Assembly (NCBI RefSeq): GCF_000611645.1
Contig: NW_014012841.1
Span: 2,665-18,893, forward strand
Length of the DNA: 16,229 nucleotides
From: Monoraphidium neglectum
Taxonomy: Eukaryota > Chlorophyta > Chlorophyceae > Sphaeropleales > Selenastraceae
Direction of reading: 5' to 3'
The translations under genes and the position numbers were made by a program. Under the pieces are notes generated by a model that did not search any database, was not told the origin of the DNA, and was given only the letters and a program-made list of their open reading frames with translations. Positions 1-8,491 of the stretch are shown here, piece by piece (positions within the stretch are counted from its first letter, which is position 1; each line of letters opens with the position of its first letter).

Positions 1-188
1 CAACTTGAGCCCCGCAGAAGCCCCCCGTCCCCGGCCCAGAAACTACCCCACCCCCTCGCACACGCACGCAGCCCACCTAAACCCCCACCCACCCACACAA
101 CATACACGATGCAGACCCCCAACACAGAGCCTGGATTGCGGCATCAGAAACAAGGCCCCCCCAGGCCCCCAAAGGCCCGCATCCTCGC

Positions 189-1678
189 CTCGTCAATGAA
201 CGCCACGTTTGCCTCTGGCAGGTAGCCCCGCGTCTGCCTAACGTACTTGTCCTCCTCTAGGGCACGCATGCTCAGGGGGCCAAACAGCTCCTGAGAAGTT
301 TGGTGTGTGTGTGTGTGTGCGCGCGCGCGCGTGTGTGTGTGTGTGTGTGTGTGTGATTGGGCGCACGCGTGTGCGTGTGCATGTGTGTGTGTGTGAGTGT
401 GTGCATGTGCACATCTGTGTTTTTTCACAGCAGGGAGAGGGTGATGCATCGACTGGCAGCGCATGTGAGCAGGCACATCGTCAAGCCACACGGTGTGTCC
501 AGCACGCCCCCCCCACATCGCGGCCAAAAAGACGAGCTTCGTTCGGCTCCGCGCCGCCGGCGCGGCCACCACCCAGACGCGCGCGAGCGGCCATGCCCCC
601 CGCCCACCTCTGGCACCGAGAACCTCGTCAGCAGCCGCTCAAAGTACTGCCCCTCGATCAGCCCGCTCAGCCGCCGCCCGACCTCCGACTTGGCTGTGCC
701 TGGCGGCCCGATGAACAGCACGTGCTCGCCCGCCAGCGCTGCCAGCACCAGTAGCCGCACCTCCGTGTCCCTCTCCACCAGCCCCTCTTGCATCACCTGC
801 GCGCGGCAGGCCCGGCGGGCGAGGGGGGCGGAGCGGGGCGGCCTTGCGCGAGGGCTCCCGGCGGAGCACGGCGCGGTGCCTGAGCGGCGGCGCGGCTGGT
901 ACGACAGCGCGGCGTGTGTCACGGGGCAGCTGGTGCGGCCTGGGGTGGCAGCCTGTGTTTGTAGCAATTTAGATAATAAATCTAACTCCTCCGTTCCATG
1001 AAAGAAACTTTAAACATGTTGGTTTCTCTCACTCAAAGTTGCTGCTGAGCAGTGCTGTCGGCGCCGACGTGCAACAGCGTGCCCGCACGGCCGCACGTCC
1101 CCAACCTGGTTCCCACCGCCGCCCCGGCCGGGCGCCCCACCTTGATCGCGTGCTCGATCTTGCCGCGCAGCTTCCGCGTGTCCACCCCGCCCAGCGCGCT
1201 CCCGACGCCGCTGCCGCCGCCGCGCGCCGCGCGGTCCCTCTGCTGCCTTATGATCACATCCATAAAGTCCTGGGCCGCAGCCTTGAGGGACGAGAGCTGG
1301 GGATGGGGGGACAATCGCACAATAGGGGTTGCTCAGGGGCAGCAGGGCCGCGGTCGCGCCGCTGGCGAGGGGCTGGTGCGAGCAGAGGGGTGCTGACGCG
1401 CGGGAGCGGGCGGCTGGCATTATTAAATGATGGGGACGAGGTATGCGTTCGCAGGCGGCATACCGTTGAGCATTGAGCGACGTCTGGAGAGGCGGCGACC
1501 CCTGCGCTGCCGGGCCGCTTCCACCCCAACCTGCTGCGGTTGGGCCACCCCCGCGAAAAAAACGTCAGGGACAGCACGACTGTCTCACCTGCTGGTTCGC
1601 CAGCCTATCACGATTTGAGAAAAACTGCTGGACGTCATCTGCAGCGTCGGAGGCCCAGGCACATCGGTGAGGGGCCAT
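189..1678 (-). CDS. MoxR/RavA-type AAA+ ATPase, 5' part (four exons, runs off the left edge)
   Basis: Probable MoxR-family AAA+ ATPase, an ATP-driven remodelling chaperone; partner and substrate unknown. Exons on the minus strand: 1678-1589 (30 codons), 1296-1141 (52), 796-608 (63) and 290-189 (34), all joined at phase 0, giving 179 residues so far. Residues about 1-82 form a charged helical N-terminus with a small Gly/Ser-rich patch. Exon 3 holds [18 protein letters not shown] followed by Walker [10 protein letters not shown]. Exon 4 holds ELFGPLS, a GYLPEA segment and Walker B VAFIDE. This order and wording are typical of RavA-like MoxR proteins, in which Walker B is followed by an IFKANSAILN-type segment; that part must lie beyond the edge. 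Introns are 1588-1297, 1140-797 and 607-291 (GT-AG). The last exon is followed by GCGAGG, so a GC donor is inferred. The ATG at 1678 is the first in frame after an in-frame TGA, but an upstream transit-peptide exon cannot be excluded. Family call strong, N-terminus moderate. Confidence 0.85.
303..408. repeat. (GT)n/(CA)n microsatellite in the ATPase gene's third intron
   Basis: Positions 303-354 are almost pure GT with a short GC interruption, and 361-408 is a degenerate continuation. It lies in the intron 607-291, so the transcript carries (CA)n ending about 10 nt before the 3' splice site at 291-293. The Cys/Val and His/Thr reading frames across it are artefacts of the dinucleotide repeat, not genes. 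Confidence 0.95.
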
Positions 1679-2823
1679 GAGCAGCAACGCCTTGCGACCA
1701 CCTCATGGGCGGCAGGTGCAGCACGCTTGCTGCGCCGCTGCAAAACGAGCTATTTGTGCGTGATGAGGCTGCCATTAAGCCCTCACCATTTGCTTTGGAG
1801 ACAACCAGCTGCCTGCGAGCTCCAGGGGACCTGGCAAGCCGATTGGGAGGCGTTCAGGCCGAGTCCAAGCGTGATCTGGGCCTACGCGTGATGCATGCCA
1901 GTACGCACCTGCGTGGAGCCCCAAGGTTGCGCCGTGCATTGCTTGCGCCCTCGCCAGCACCCGCGCGCGGTGCCCCCAGGCGAGACGCCCCGTGGAGCTG
2001 CATCGTGGAACTGCAGTGCCTGTCGCAGGGCGTGATCAAACAAACAATAATATCGATTCAAAATTGGCTCAGGCTCTGCCTGATTGACAAACGTTGTCGG
2101 AAAATGGCGCGTTTCAACCCCGTCCACCCGCTCTGACAGGACGTCCACCCCTCGGTCAACAGCACACACCATGGTATCAGAGCTTGTATTATCATAGGGG
2201 TGGTTTGGAGATCCGTGCAGTAATACGTAGTGTTTCGTGTGCACAGTCATACGGTATCCTGGCGCTTGTGCATGTGGGCCTATTCGGCGGGGTGCATGTG
2301 CATCACGCCGTGGGGTGATGCCTATGCTCTAGCATGGGGCACGATCTGACTAGTCTGCACTGAAGGGCCACAGAGGCTGGCCGAGTCCCCAAGCGGTACT
2401 CTCCCTGTACGGGCGTGCAAAGCCAATCATGCCGGTGGTTGTCAACTGCACCCTTCTAATGGTCGCCTGACATGGCCCCGCGGACCCTGCACAGCCGCAT
2501 TCGCTGCAGCCCTTAAAGCTGCAAAACTATCCTGCAATGACGTTGCCCTTGCAAAGTTTCCTGCCTGGTCAAAGCAACGTCCCAGCCTGCTGGTGCGGAA
2601 GAGGTCGTTTTCAGGAAGTGCAATGAGTGTACTGCGACACTGTGCAGCCCCTTGATCCTCAGGAGTTGCTGGGCACACTTGGCTTGCTGCACTGGGGGCC
2701 TGTGTTGGCCCACCAAGCAGCGAATACCGCCGTCACCAGGTTACGCTGCGCCAATAATCTTGGAGAATGTCGGAATCCTTTTGGTCCGCCATTAAGATTT
2801 CAATCATATCATTGATAAACAAA
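1679..2823. promoter_or_regulatory. Divergent intergenic region between the ATPase and SDR genes
   Basis: About 1.1 kb between the inferred start of the minus-strand ATPase gene and the start of the plus-strand SDR gene. It should hold both promoters and 5' leaders. Base composition is visibly less G+C-rich than the exons. I see no exon set with consistent splice phases, no tRNA-like or clear TATA arrangement, and no long direct repeats. The one notable motif is the primer-binding-site-like sequence at 2172-2184. Function as a shared promoter is inferred only from gene orientation. Confidence 0.5.
2172..2184 (+). other. Retrotransposon primer-binding-site-like motif
   Basis: TGGTATCAGAGCT matches the sequence complementary to the 3' end of initiator tRNA-Met that plant-type LTR retrotransposons use as minus-strand primer site. 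It is directly preceded by ACACACCA, so a CA-ending LTR boundary is conceivable. I found no matching LTR pair, no polypurine tract and no gag/pol reading frame around it, so at most it is a relic; chance is possible. Confidence 0.25.
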
Positions 2824-4811
2824 ATGCTGCGCGCTCCGCCGGCCACGTCGAGATCGTCGCTGTTTCAAAGGCGCCGTGCTGTGGCTTGCAGCTGCCAAAG
2901 CGACAAGTCTCTGTTTGTATTTGGGCTTGGCTACACCACCCTGGGTCTGGTCCGGCAGGCAGAAGCCCAGCAGCAATGGTGCGTAGGCAGGTTCGCATCT
3001 GCCAAGTGGCCGGGCATGGGCGCAGCAGTGCCGCGCTCCTTGTCAATGTCCAAGCACGCCGTGCCTTATACGGCGCCCCGTAGGTTCCGAGTGGTGTCCA
3101 CCAGCCGCAGGCCCGACAGGCTGCTGGCGTTCGAGACTCAGGCGCACTCCATCGTGCGGTTTGACCCTGCTGCTGACGGCGGCACTCTTGGGTGCGGCGC
3201 TCTCCTGCCCGCCTCGCATCTCATGGCTCGCCTGTCCAAAGCTTGTATGTCATGAGACAAAATCGACCTTGTAGAATGGACGTATTGTCTCAGCACCTGC
3301 CAGCAAGCGTTCAGCACAATTCTGGCCCCTATTGTTGCTCGCATCACTCATTTCCTTGCTTTTGCCCTGCTGCCCTGCCTGCTTCGCCCCGGTGCGCGCT
3401 GAGCACTGGGGGGTGCCTGAGCCCGCACCCTGCAACGCGCACGCTCTGCGTCTATTGCTGCCCCACATGCCCAAGCCCAGAACAGTTGTTTTGCAGCCCT
3501 TCACAGTCCGCCTTTCCCTGCTCGATCCGCCCCAACCCGAACCGTGCTCAACGCAGGCCCGAGGCGATGGATGCGCTGATGTCAGCCACCCACGTGGTGA
3601 CCTCCGTACCGCCCGCCGGGTTACCCCTGTACGACCCCGTGACCCGCTCGCAGCTGAGGCTGCTACGGCGGCGCGCCGAGGCGGCGGCGGCTGGCGACGC
3701 GCCGTGGCTGCAGTGGCTGGGTGTGTTGAGCAGCACAAGTGTTTACGGCGACCACGGTGGCGATTGGGTTGACGAGAGGTGCGGGCGCCAGAGCAACGGG
3801 GCCACGCCCAACCTGGGTGGCAAGTACCTGGGGGGATGAGCACAGAATCAGCCAAAAAATGCACAAATTAGCTGGATACTCTAGCCCAGCGCGGGACTGA
3901 CATTTGTACAGCTGAACAGCCAAGCCAGCAGTTGCCTCGGTCCACGACAAGCGGTGTGGCCCCGCGCGCCGGCGCTGCGCCGCCGCAGCTCTCCGACGCG
4001 ACCGAGCAGCCGGGGGCTCGTGCGGCTGGAGCACGAGCGCGCATGGGAGGCGCTGGCCGCGGCGGAGGGGCTGCCGCTCAACATCTTCCGCCTTGGTGGT
4101 GAGGCCCCGGGCGTTCGAGGGTGCGGATGCGCGATACGGCGGGCCGTGCCACGTGCGCCCTGGAGAGCGACGGCCTTGCGGCTGCTCAAGTGCGCAATAG
4201 TCGCAACGCAAGCCCCGTCGCTGGCTGCCCCCTTCACCCAGATTGCACCTCTGCTCGTCTCACCCAGTCACTTGGACCTGTACACACGCAAAACCCCGCG
4301 CCGCCGGGCCCGCTAAACCCCAAACCCGCCGCCAGGCATATACGGCCCGGGCCGCAGCGTGCTGGACTCTGTGGCGCGCGACGCGGCTGACCTCAGCGGC
4401 GCTCAGAAGCGGCGCGGGCGGCAGCGCTACGTGTCGCGGTGCCACGTCGGGGACATCGCGTCCGTGCTGCTCGCGAGCATGGATGCGGCGGGCGGCGGCG
4501 TCACCGCCGGCAGCGGCAGGGATGATGATGAACGCAGCAGCAGCGGCGGCGGCGGCGGCCACGGCGGCGGCAGGAGCAGTGGTAGCAGCAGCAAAGGGCT
4601 GGTGTCAGGCGCAGGCGGCAGCACTGGAGGCAGCTGGGCCGCTCAGATATTCAACATCGCCGATGACGAGCCGGCCGGGCGGGACGAGGTCGAGGCGTAC
4701 GCGCGGCAGCTGCTCAGCCTCCCGCCGGCCCCGGCGCCTGAGATGCCGCTCGAAAGCGGCGCGCGGAAGCTCCAGCAGGCCGGCACAGACGACGGCGGAG
4801 GCGGAGGCGGA

Positions 4812-4848
<37 letters not shown>

Positions 4849-5006
4849 TGGGGCTAGAGGAGAAGCGCGTGTTGAATGAGAAGGTCAAGGCGGTGCTGGG
4901 GGTGCGGCTGCGGTACCCCACATACATGGAGGGCCTCGCCGCCATCGCAGCCGGTGACGCCTTCCCGTTCCGCGATCTCGCGGACGTGCGCGCCCTCAAG
5001 GGCTAA
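2824..5006 (+). CDS. Predicted plastid NAD(P)-binding atypical SDR (YeeZ/epimerase-like), complete
   Basis: Probable NAD(P)-dependent epimerase/dehydratase-like protein of the atypical SDR group found in cyanobacteria and plastids; substrate unknown. Exons 2824-2978, 3084-3191, 3557-3778, 3989-4098 and 4336-5006 give 421 aa; all four introns are GT-AG with matching phases. The ATG sits in a good context (ACAAAATG). Residues 1-28 are Arg/Ser/Ala-rich, like a plastid transit peptide. The Rossmann dinucleotide motif FVFGLGYTTLG is at about 31-41, STSRRPDRLLAF follows as strand 2, then SATHVVTSVPP (about 95-105), STSVYGDHGGDWVDE with Tyr at about 151, FRLGGIYGPGRS spanning intron 4, and YVSRCHVGDI. 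No classic YxxxK lysine follows the Tyr, as in atypical SDRs. Two low-complexity Gly/Ser inserts (about 250-298 and 353-370) are unusual. The C-terminal RYPTYMEGLAAI segment matches the family. The stop lies a few tens of bases before the tandem array. Alternatives: another extended SDR, such as a nucleotide-sugar epimerase relative. Confidence 0.9.
4535..4567 (+). repeat. GGC-rich low-complexity tract encoding a Gly/Ser insert
   Basis: A trinucleotide-like GGC/AGC-rich stretch inside exon 5 of the SDR gene. It encodes part of a Gly/Ser/Asp-rich loop between the HVGDI segment and the QIFNIADDEP segment. The reading frame stays open, so it is part of the protein rather than an intron. Confidence 0.7.
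4796..4849 (+). repeat. (GGC/GGA)n trinucleotide run encoding poly-Gly
   Basis: Almost pure GGN codons encoding about 18 consecutive glycines in exon 5 of the SDR gene, residues about 353-370, placed just before the conserved C-terminal EEKRVLNEKVKAVLG segment. Likely a disordered linker formed by trinucleotide expansion. The antisense frame reads poly-Pro and is not a gene. Confidence 0.9.
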
Positions 5007-5029
5007 CAGCTCTCGGCGGAGCTGCCCTT

Positions 5030-5061
5030 GATAATGCTTGGAGGCTGCCATGCTGTCCTGC
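5030..5061. repeat. Leading partial copy of the satellite unit
   Basis: The bases just before 5062 resemble the ends of units 1 and 2 (a GGCTG...CTGTCCTGCGG-like ending before the GGAGCGCACGG landmark). The array therefore begins with a short remnant of an earlier copy, about 25 bases after the SDR stop codon. Confidence 0.55.
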
Positions 5062-5984
5062 GGAGCGCACGGCGGGCCGCAAGCACGCCGCAAGCGCCAA
5101 ATTGCCGAATTTCCTTGGAGCGCTCTGCCGGCGTGTGTGGTACGCTCGGAATATTTGTGAATGATTGACAAAGCCGCTGCGCATGCTGCAGAGCAGCCAC
5201 AAGCCCTGCGCAGCGTGTTTGGCATGCGCACGGCGGCGCACGCCCCAGTTTTTGCGGACAGTGGCAGCCATGGCGGGCTGGGCATGGTCGGCGGCGGCGG
5301 CGCGCCGCGGCGCACACAGAGCGGACTGCGTTGCTGCTATGTATCTCGCTTGACTGTGATTGGTCGCAAATGCGCTTCGAAGCTGCTGATCCCGGTGCAC
5401 GGGGCCGTCAACCACGTTTGACCAGCCGTCTGCGGAGGGCTCGGCCTTCTTGTGCCACGCCATGTGATCGATGGTAATCACGTATCATAATCCACACCCC
5501 TACGGCGCGTGAAGGCGCGGAAGAACGAGATTGTTATCGGTAGAGCACCTGCCGGGTGGCCCATCGCGCTCTTTGCGCGCAAATGCGTCTAAATATGAGC
5601 CTACATATCGCGGATGGGTGAAGCACGCGTCCCGGCAGGGCGCCCATGCCGCGCGCGGCCGCCTGCCCCGCCCCTCCTGGCGCCACAGCAAGCAGGCCGG
5701 AGTGTCCGCAAAAACTGGGGCGTGCGCAGCCGTGCGCCCGGGGTACGGCGCTCCCAGGGCCATGGCGCTGCCGCACAGCACTTGTGATGGCTTTTATAAT
5801 TATTTTGACGTTTTTCAGCGCGTCACATGTTGCATACAAGGACGGTGCGCAAGAGTGTACGCGCCCTGCGGCGGGACCGCAGCGTGCTGCGGTCTGCACC
5901 CCACACGCGCGGCGGTCGCGGCCGGCAGGTGACCCGCGCCCCTGCACACCACCCAGCGCCTGGGATGCCGCGCAGCTGTTCTGG
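5062..5984. repeat. Satellite-like tandem repeat, unit 1 (923 bp)
   Basis: First of three directly repeated units, taken from the landmark GGAGCGCACGG to the next occurrence. Shared blocks in order are GCAAGCACGCCGCAAGCGCC, GAGCGCTCTGCCGGCGTGTG, the left arm (5227-5263, CCCCAGTTTTTGCGGAC core), GGTGCACGGGGCCGTC, GGTAGAGCACCTGCCG, the right arm (5701-5737, the inverse core GTCCGCAAAAACTGGGG), and a TTATAATTATTTT block near 5793. The two arms are 37 bp with two mismatches, about 437 bp apart. No reading frame is conserved end to end among the three units, so I regard it as non-coding. Confidence 0.9.
5227..5737. repeat. Inverted-arm pair within unit 1
   Basis: The left arm 5227-5263 and right arm 5701-5737 are reverse complements at 35 of 37 positions by my hand alignment. 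Weaker inverted similarity extends outward for about 100 more bases (shared AAAGCC, GCAG and CCCTG blocks), suggesting that the unit arose from an old inverted duplication. A transcript could fold into a long stem with a 0.4-kb loop. Confidence 0.85.
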
Positions 5985-6897
5985 GGAGCGCACGGCGGTA
6001 GGCAAGCACGCCGCAAGCGCCATATTGCCGATTTCCTTGGAGCGCTCTGCCGGCGTGTGTGGTACGCTCGGAAAATGTGTAAATGATTATCAAAGCCGCT
6101 GCACGTGCCACGGAGCAGCCACAAGCCCTGCGCAGCGTGTTCGGCGTGCGCACGGCGGCGCACGCCCCAGTTTTTGCGGACAGTGGCAGCCATGGCGGGC
6201 TGGGCATGGCCGGCGGCGGCAGCGTGCCACGGCGCACAGGGCGGACTGCTTTGCTTTCAGGCATCTGGCATGACCGTAAGTGGTCGCAAAAGGCGCTTCG
6301 CAGCTGCCAATCCCAGTGCACGGGGCCGTCGACCAAGTTGACCAGCCGTATGGCAAGGGCACTGCCTGCCTGAACTCGCGCTATGTGATCGATGGCACTC
6401 CAGTATCACAAATTGCACCCGTACGGCGCGTGAAGGCGCGGACGTTAGAGATCGTCTTCGGTAGAGCACCTGCCGTGGAGCCCATCGCGTTCTTTCCCCC
6501 GCAAACGCGTCTTTGTGTCGACCTACGTATCGAGAATCGGCTAAGCACGCGGCCTGGCAGCGCTCCGCGCGTCCACCCGGCCCGCCCCTGGCGCCACAGC
6601 CAGCAGGCCCGATCGTCCGCAAAAACTGGGGCGGACGCAGCCGTGCGTCAAGGAGACGGCGCTCCCGGGGCCAGGGCACTAATGCGCAGCACTTGTGGTG
6701 GCTTTCATAATTATTTATGCCGTTTTTAGCGCCTCGCACGGTACATATAATGACCTTGCTCAAGAGTGTGCGCGGGCCCTGCAGCTGGACGGCAGCGTGC
6801 TGCGATCTGCATCCCGCACGCGCGGCGGTCGAGGGCGGCGGATGGGCGATGCCCCTGCACAGCACCATGTGCCTGAAACGCTGGGCGGCTGTCTTGC
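5985..6897. repeat. Satellite-like tandem repeat, unit 2 (913 bp)
   Basis: Second unit, same order of blocks. Inverted arms are 6148-6184 and 6612-6648, about 31 of 37 matching. Its left half resembles unit 1 (for example the GAGCGCTCTGCC...GGTACGCTCGGAAA stretch), while its right half resembles unit 3 (TGCCGTGGAGCCCATCGCG and TTTCCCCCGCAAACGCGT), so it looks mosaic. No complete gene is apparent. Confidence 0.9.
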
Positions 6898-7806
6898 GGA
6901 GCGCACGGCAGGCCGCAAGCACGCCGCAAGCGCCAAACCACTACATTGCCTTAGGGCGCTCTGCCGGCGTGTGTGATATGCTCAGACATGGTGTAAACAA
7001 TTTTCAAAGCCGCTGCGCATGCCGCGGAGCAGCCACAAGCCCTGCGCAGCGTGTTCGGCACGCGCACGGCGGCGTCCGCCCCAGTTTTTGCGGACAATGC
7101 GGCAGCCAAAGCAGTGGTGGACTGAACGCGGCCGGCGGCGGCGGCGCGCCGCAACGCGCAGCGGACTGGATTGCTCTTAGTCATCTCGCATGACTGTAGG
7201 TGGTCCCAAAAGCCGCTTCGAAGCTGCCAACCCCGGTGCACGGGGCCGTCAATGAAGCAAGTTGACCAGCCGTCTGCCAAGAGCACTGCCTCCCTGTGCC
7301 CGCGCCATGTGATAGGCTTGTAAGCGAGTACAGTATTATAAAACGCACCCCTAAGGCGCGTGAAGTCGCGGGTAAACGAGCTCGTCTTTGGTAGAGCACC
7401 TGCCGTGGAGCCCATCGCGCTCTTTCCCCCGCAAACGCGTTTTTTTGTTCAACTACGTACCACGGGCGGGTCGGCGAAGCACGCGGCCTGGCAAGGCGCC
7501 CGCGCTCCGCGCTCCGCGCGCCCGCCCGCCTCGCCCCTGGCGCCTTGGGCAGGCCCGATTGTGAGCAAGAACTAGGGCGGACGCCGCTGCGGCAGCCGTG
7601 CGCCTGGGGGACGGCGCTCCAAGAGCCATGACGCTGCTGCAAAGTAGTTGTGATGGCTTTCATCAACTTTTCTGGCCTTTTATCAGCACGCCACGGGCTG
7701 GCCTTTTTTCAGCACGCCACATGTTACATACAAGGACCGCGCGCATGACTGTCCGCGCGTCCTGCGGCCGGACCGCAGCGTGCTGCAACCTACATCCAGC
7801 ACGCAA
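6898..7806. repeat. Satellite-like tandem repeat, unit 3 (about 909 bp, 3' end missing)
   Basis: Third unit, with the same blocks; homology fades after the GACCGCAGCGTGCTGC block near 7785, so roughly the last 100 bases present in units 1 and 2 are absent. Arms are 7062-7098 and 7558-7603; the right arm has a 9-base insertion. It carries an internal 26-bp duplication (7672-7721) not seen in the other units. Confidence 0.85.
7672..7721. repeat. 26-bp direct duplication inside unit 3
   Basis: CTGGCCTTTTATCAGCACGC at 7672 recurs at 7698 as CTGGCCTTTTTTCAGCACGC, period 26. Units 1 and 2 have a single copy at the corresponding place (TTTTTCAGCGCGTCAC in unit 1). A recent local tandem duplication. 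Confidence 0.8.
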
Positions 7807-8491
7807 GTTCCCATCCCAAAGCGCCACATGAAGAATGCGCACAAAACAAGGCCTGGTATTCACCACTTCGCGATCGCGGTCAAGTCCTGCCAATGTCAAA
7901 GCACCTCACACGTCAGATCAGCGTCAAGACTCAGGAAACATCCCTGATCAAACAGCTGACCCCAGCAGCAAAGCCGCCACCCCAAGCGTCAAGGAGCGGG
8001 TCAGTTTTGAAGTGATGCACTAGTCCTTGCGGCTGACAGCACCCATTCAGACCAGGAGCCACACACATACACACATGCGCATGTGTGTACCGTATGTGTG
8101 TGCATGCACCACCTGCATCCCGTCGACACAATCTGAAAATGTTGTTGTTGGCTGGTCGACACACGCGTCACAACCTCTCATGCAAGGGAAGATATGCGCT
8201 GGAAACATACGGCAGACTTCAAAGCGCCGACAGTCAAGCCACAAAACTACGTAGGCCCAGGGTGAGGCAGAGGTGGACAGCAATCAAATCAGCTTGATGC
8301 AAAGCTCGTGGGAGACGCCCGCCTCAAGCCAGAAACTATGTCCGGGCCCCACGCCAGCCTTGCAGCGCCCTCCCGCGCCGGAACCAGGCGTTCCGGCCAG
8401 CACGATGACGAGTGCAACCTACACGCGTGCACACCCCGTGCGTGGCCTCGTCACGTTGCTTGGTGCAAGAGCCCGCGCGACAAGCAGGCGC
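7807..8491. other. Spacer, probably the 3' UTR of the vWA gene
   Basis: No gene is confidently supported here. On the plus strand 7835-8023 is open for 62 codons, polar and Ser-rich, with no recognisable motif. The stretch lies downstream of the minus-strand vWA stop codon, and a TGTAA motif (the usual polyadenylation signal in chlorophyte nuclear genes) occurs on the minus strand at 7728-7724, about 765 nt after that stop. A 3' UTR across this spacer is therefore plausible but inferred. It includes a short CA/GT-rich patch at 8060-8106. Confidence 0.4.
8060..8106. repeat. Short degenerate CA/GT repeat
   Basis: ACACACATACACACATGCGC followed by a GTGTGT-rich half, so the patch is roughly self-complementary around 8083 and could form a small hairpin. 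It is in the presumed 3' UTR of the vWA gene. Confidence 0.6.

Noticed and set aside
303..754. Plus-strand frames of Cys/Val and minus-strand frames of His/Thr across the GT repeat
   Set aside because: They are products of the dinucleotide repeat and lie in an intron of the minus-strand ATPase gene. The same applies at 14758-14860.
1679..2823. A complete LTR or TRIM retroelement around the primer-binding-site-like motif
   Set aside because: I looked for direct terminal repeats and a polypurine tract on both sides and saw none; only the 13-base motif remains.
4311..4332. CTAAACCCCAAACC as telomere-type repeat
   Set aside because: Only one degenerate copy; it serves as the pyrimidine/C-rich tract before the 3' splice site at 4334-4335 of the SDR gene.
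5548..5563. GGTAGAGCACCTGCC block in each satellite unit as a tRNA D-arm/Pol III box A
   Set aside because: No matching box B (GGTTCGANNCC) or cloverleaf can be found at the needed distance in any of the units.
5534..6193. Long minus-strand frame through satellite units 1 and 2, and similar frames in unit 3
   Set aside because: No frame is conserved through all three units, with shifts and stops at differing places. Similarity between opposite-strand frames is explained by the inverted arms.
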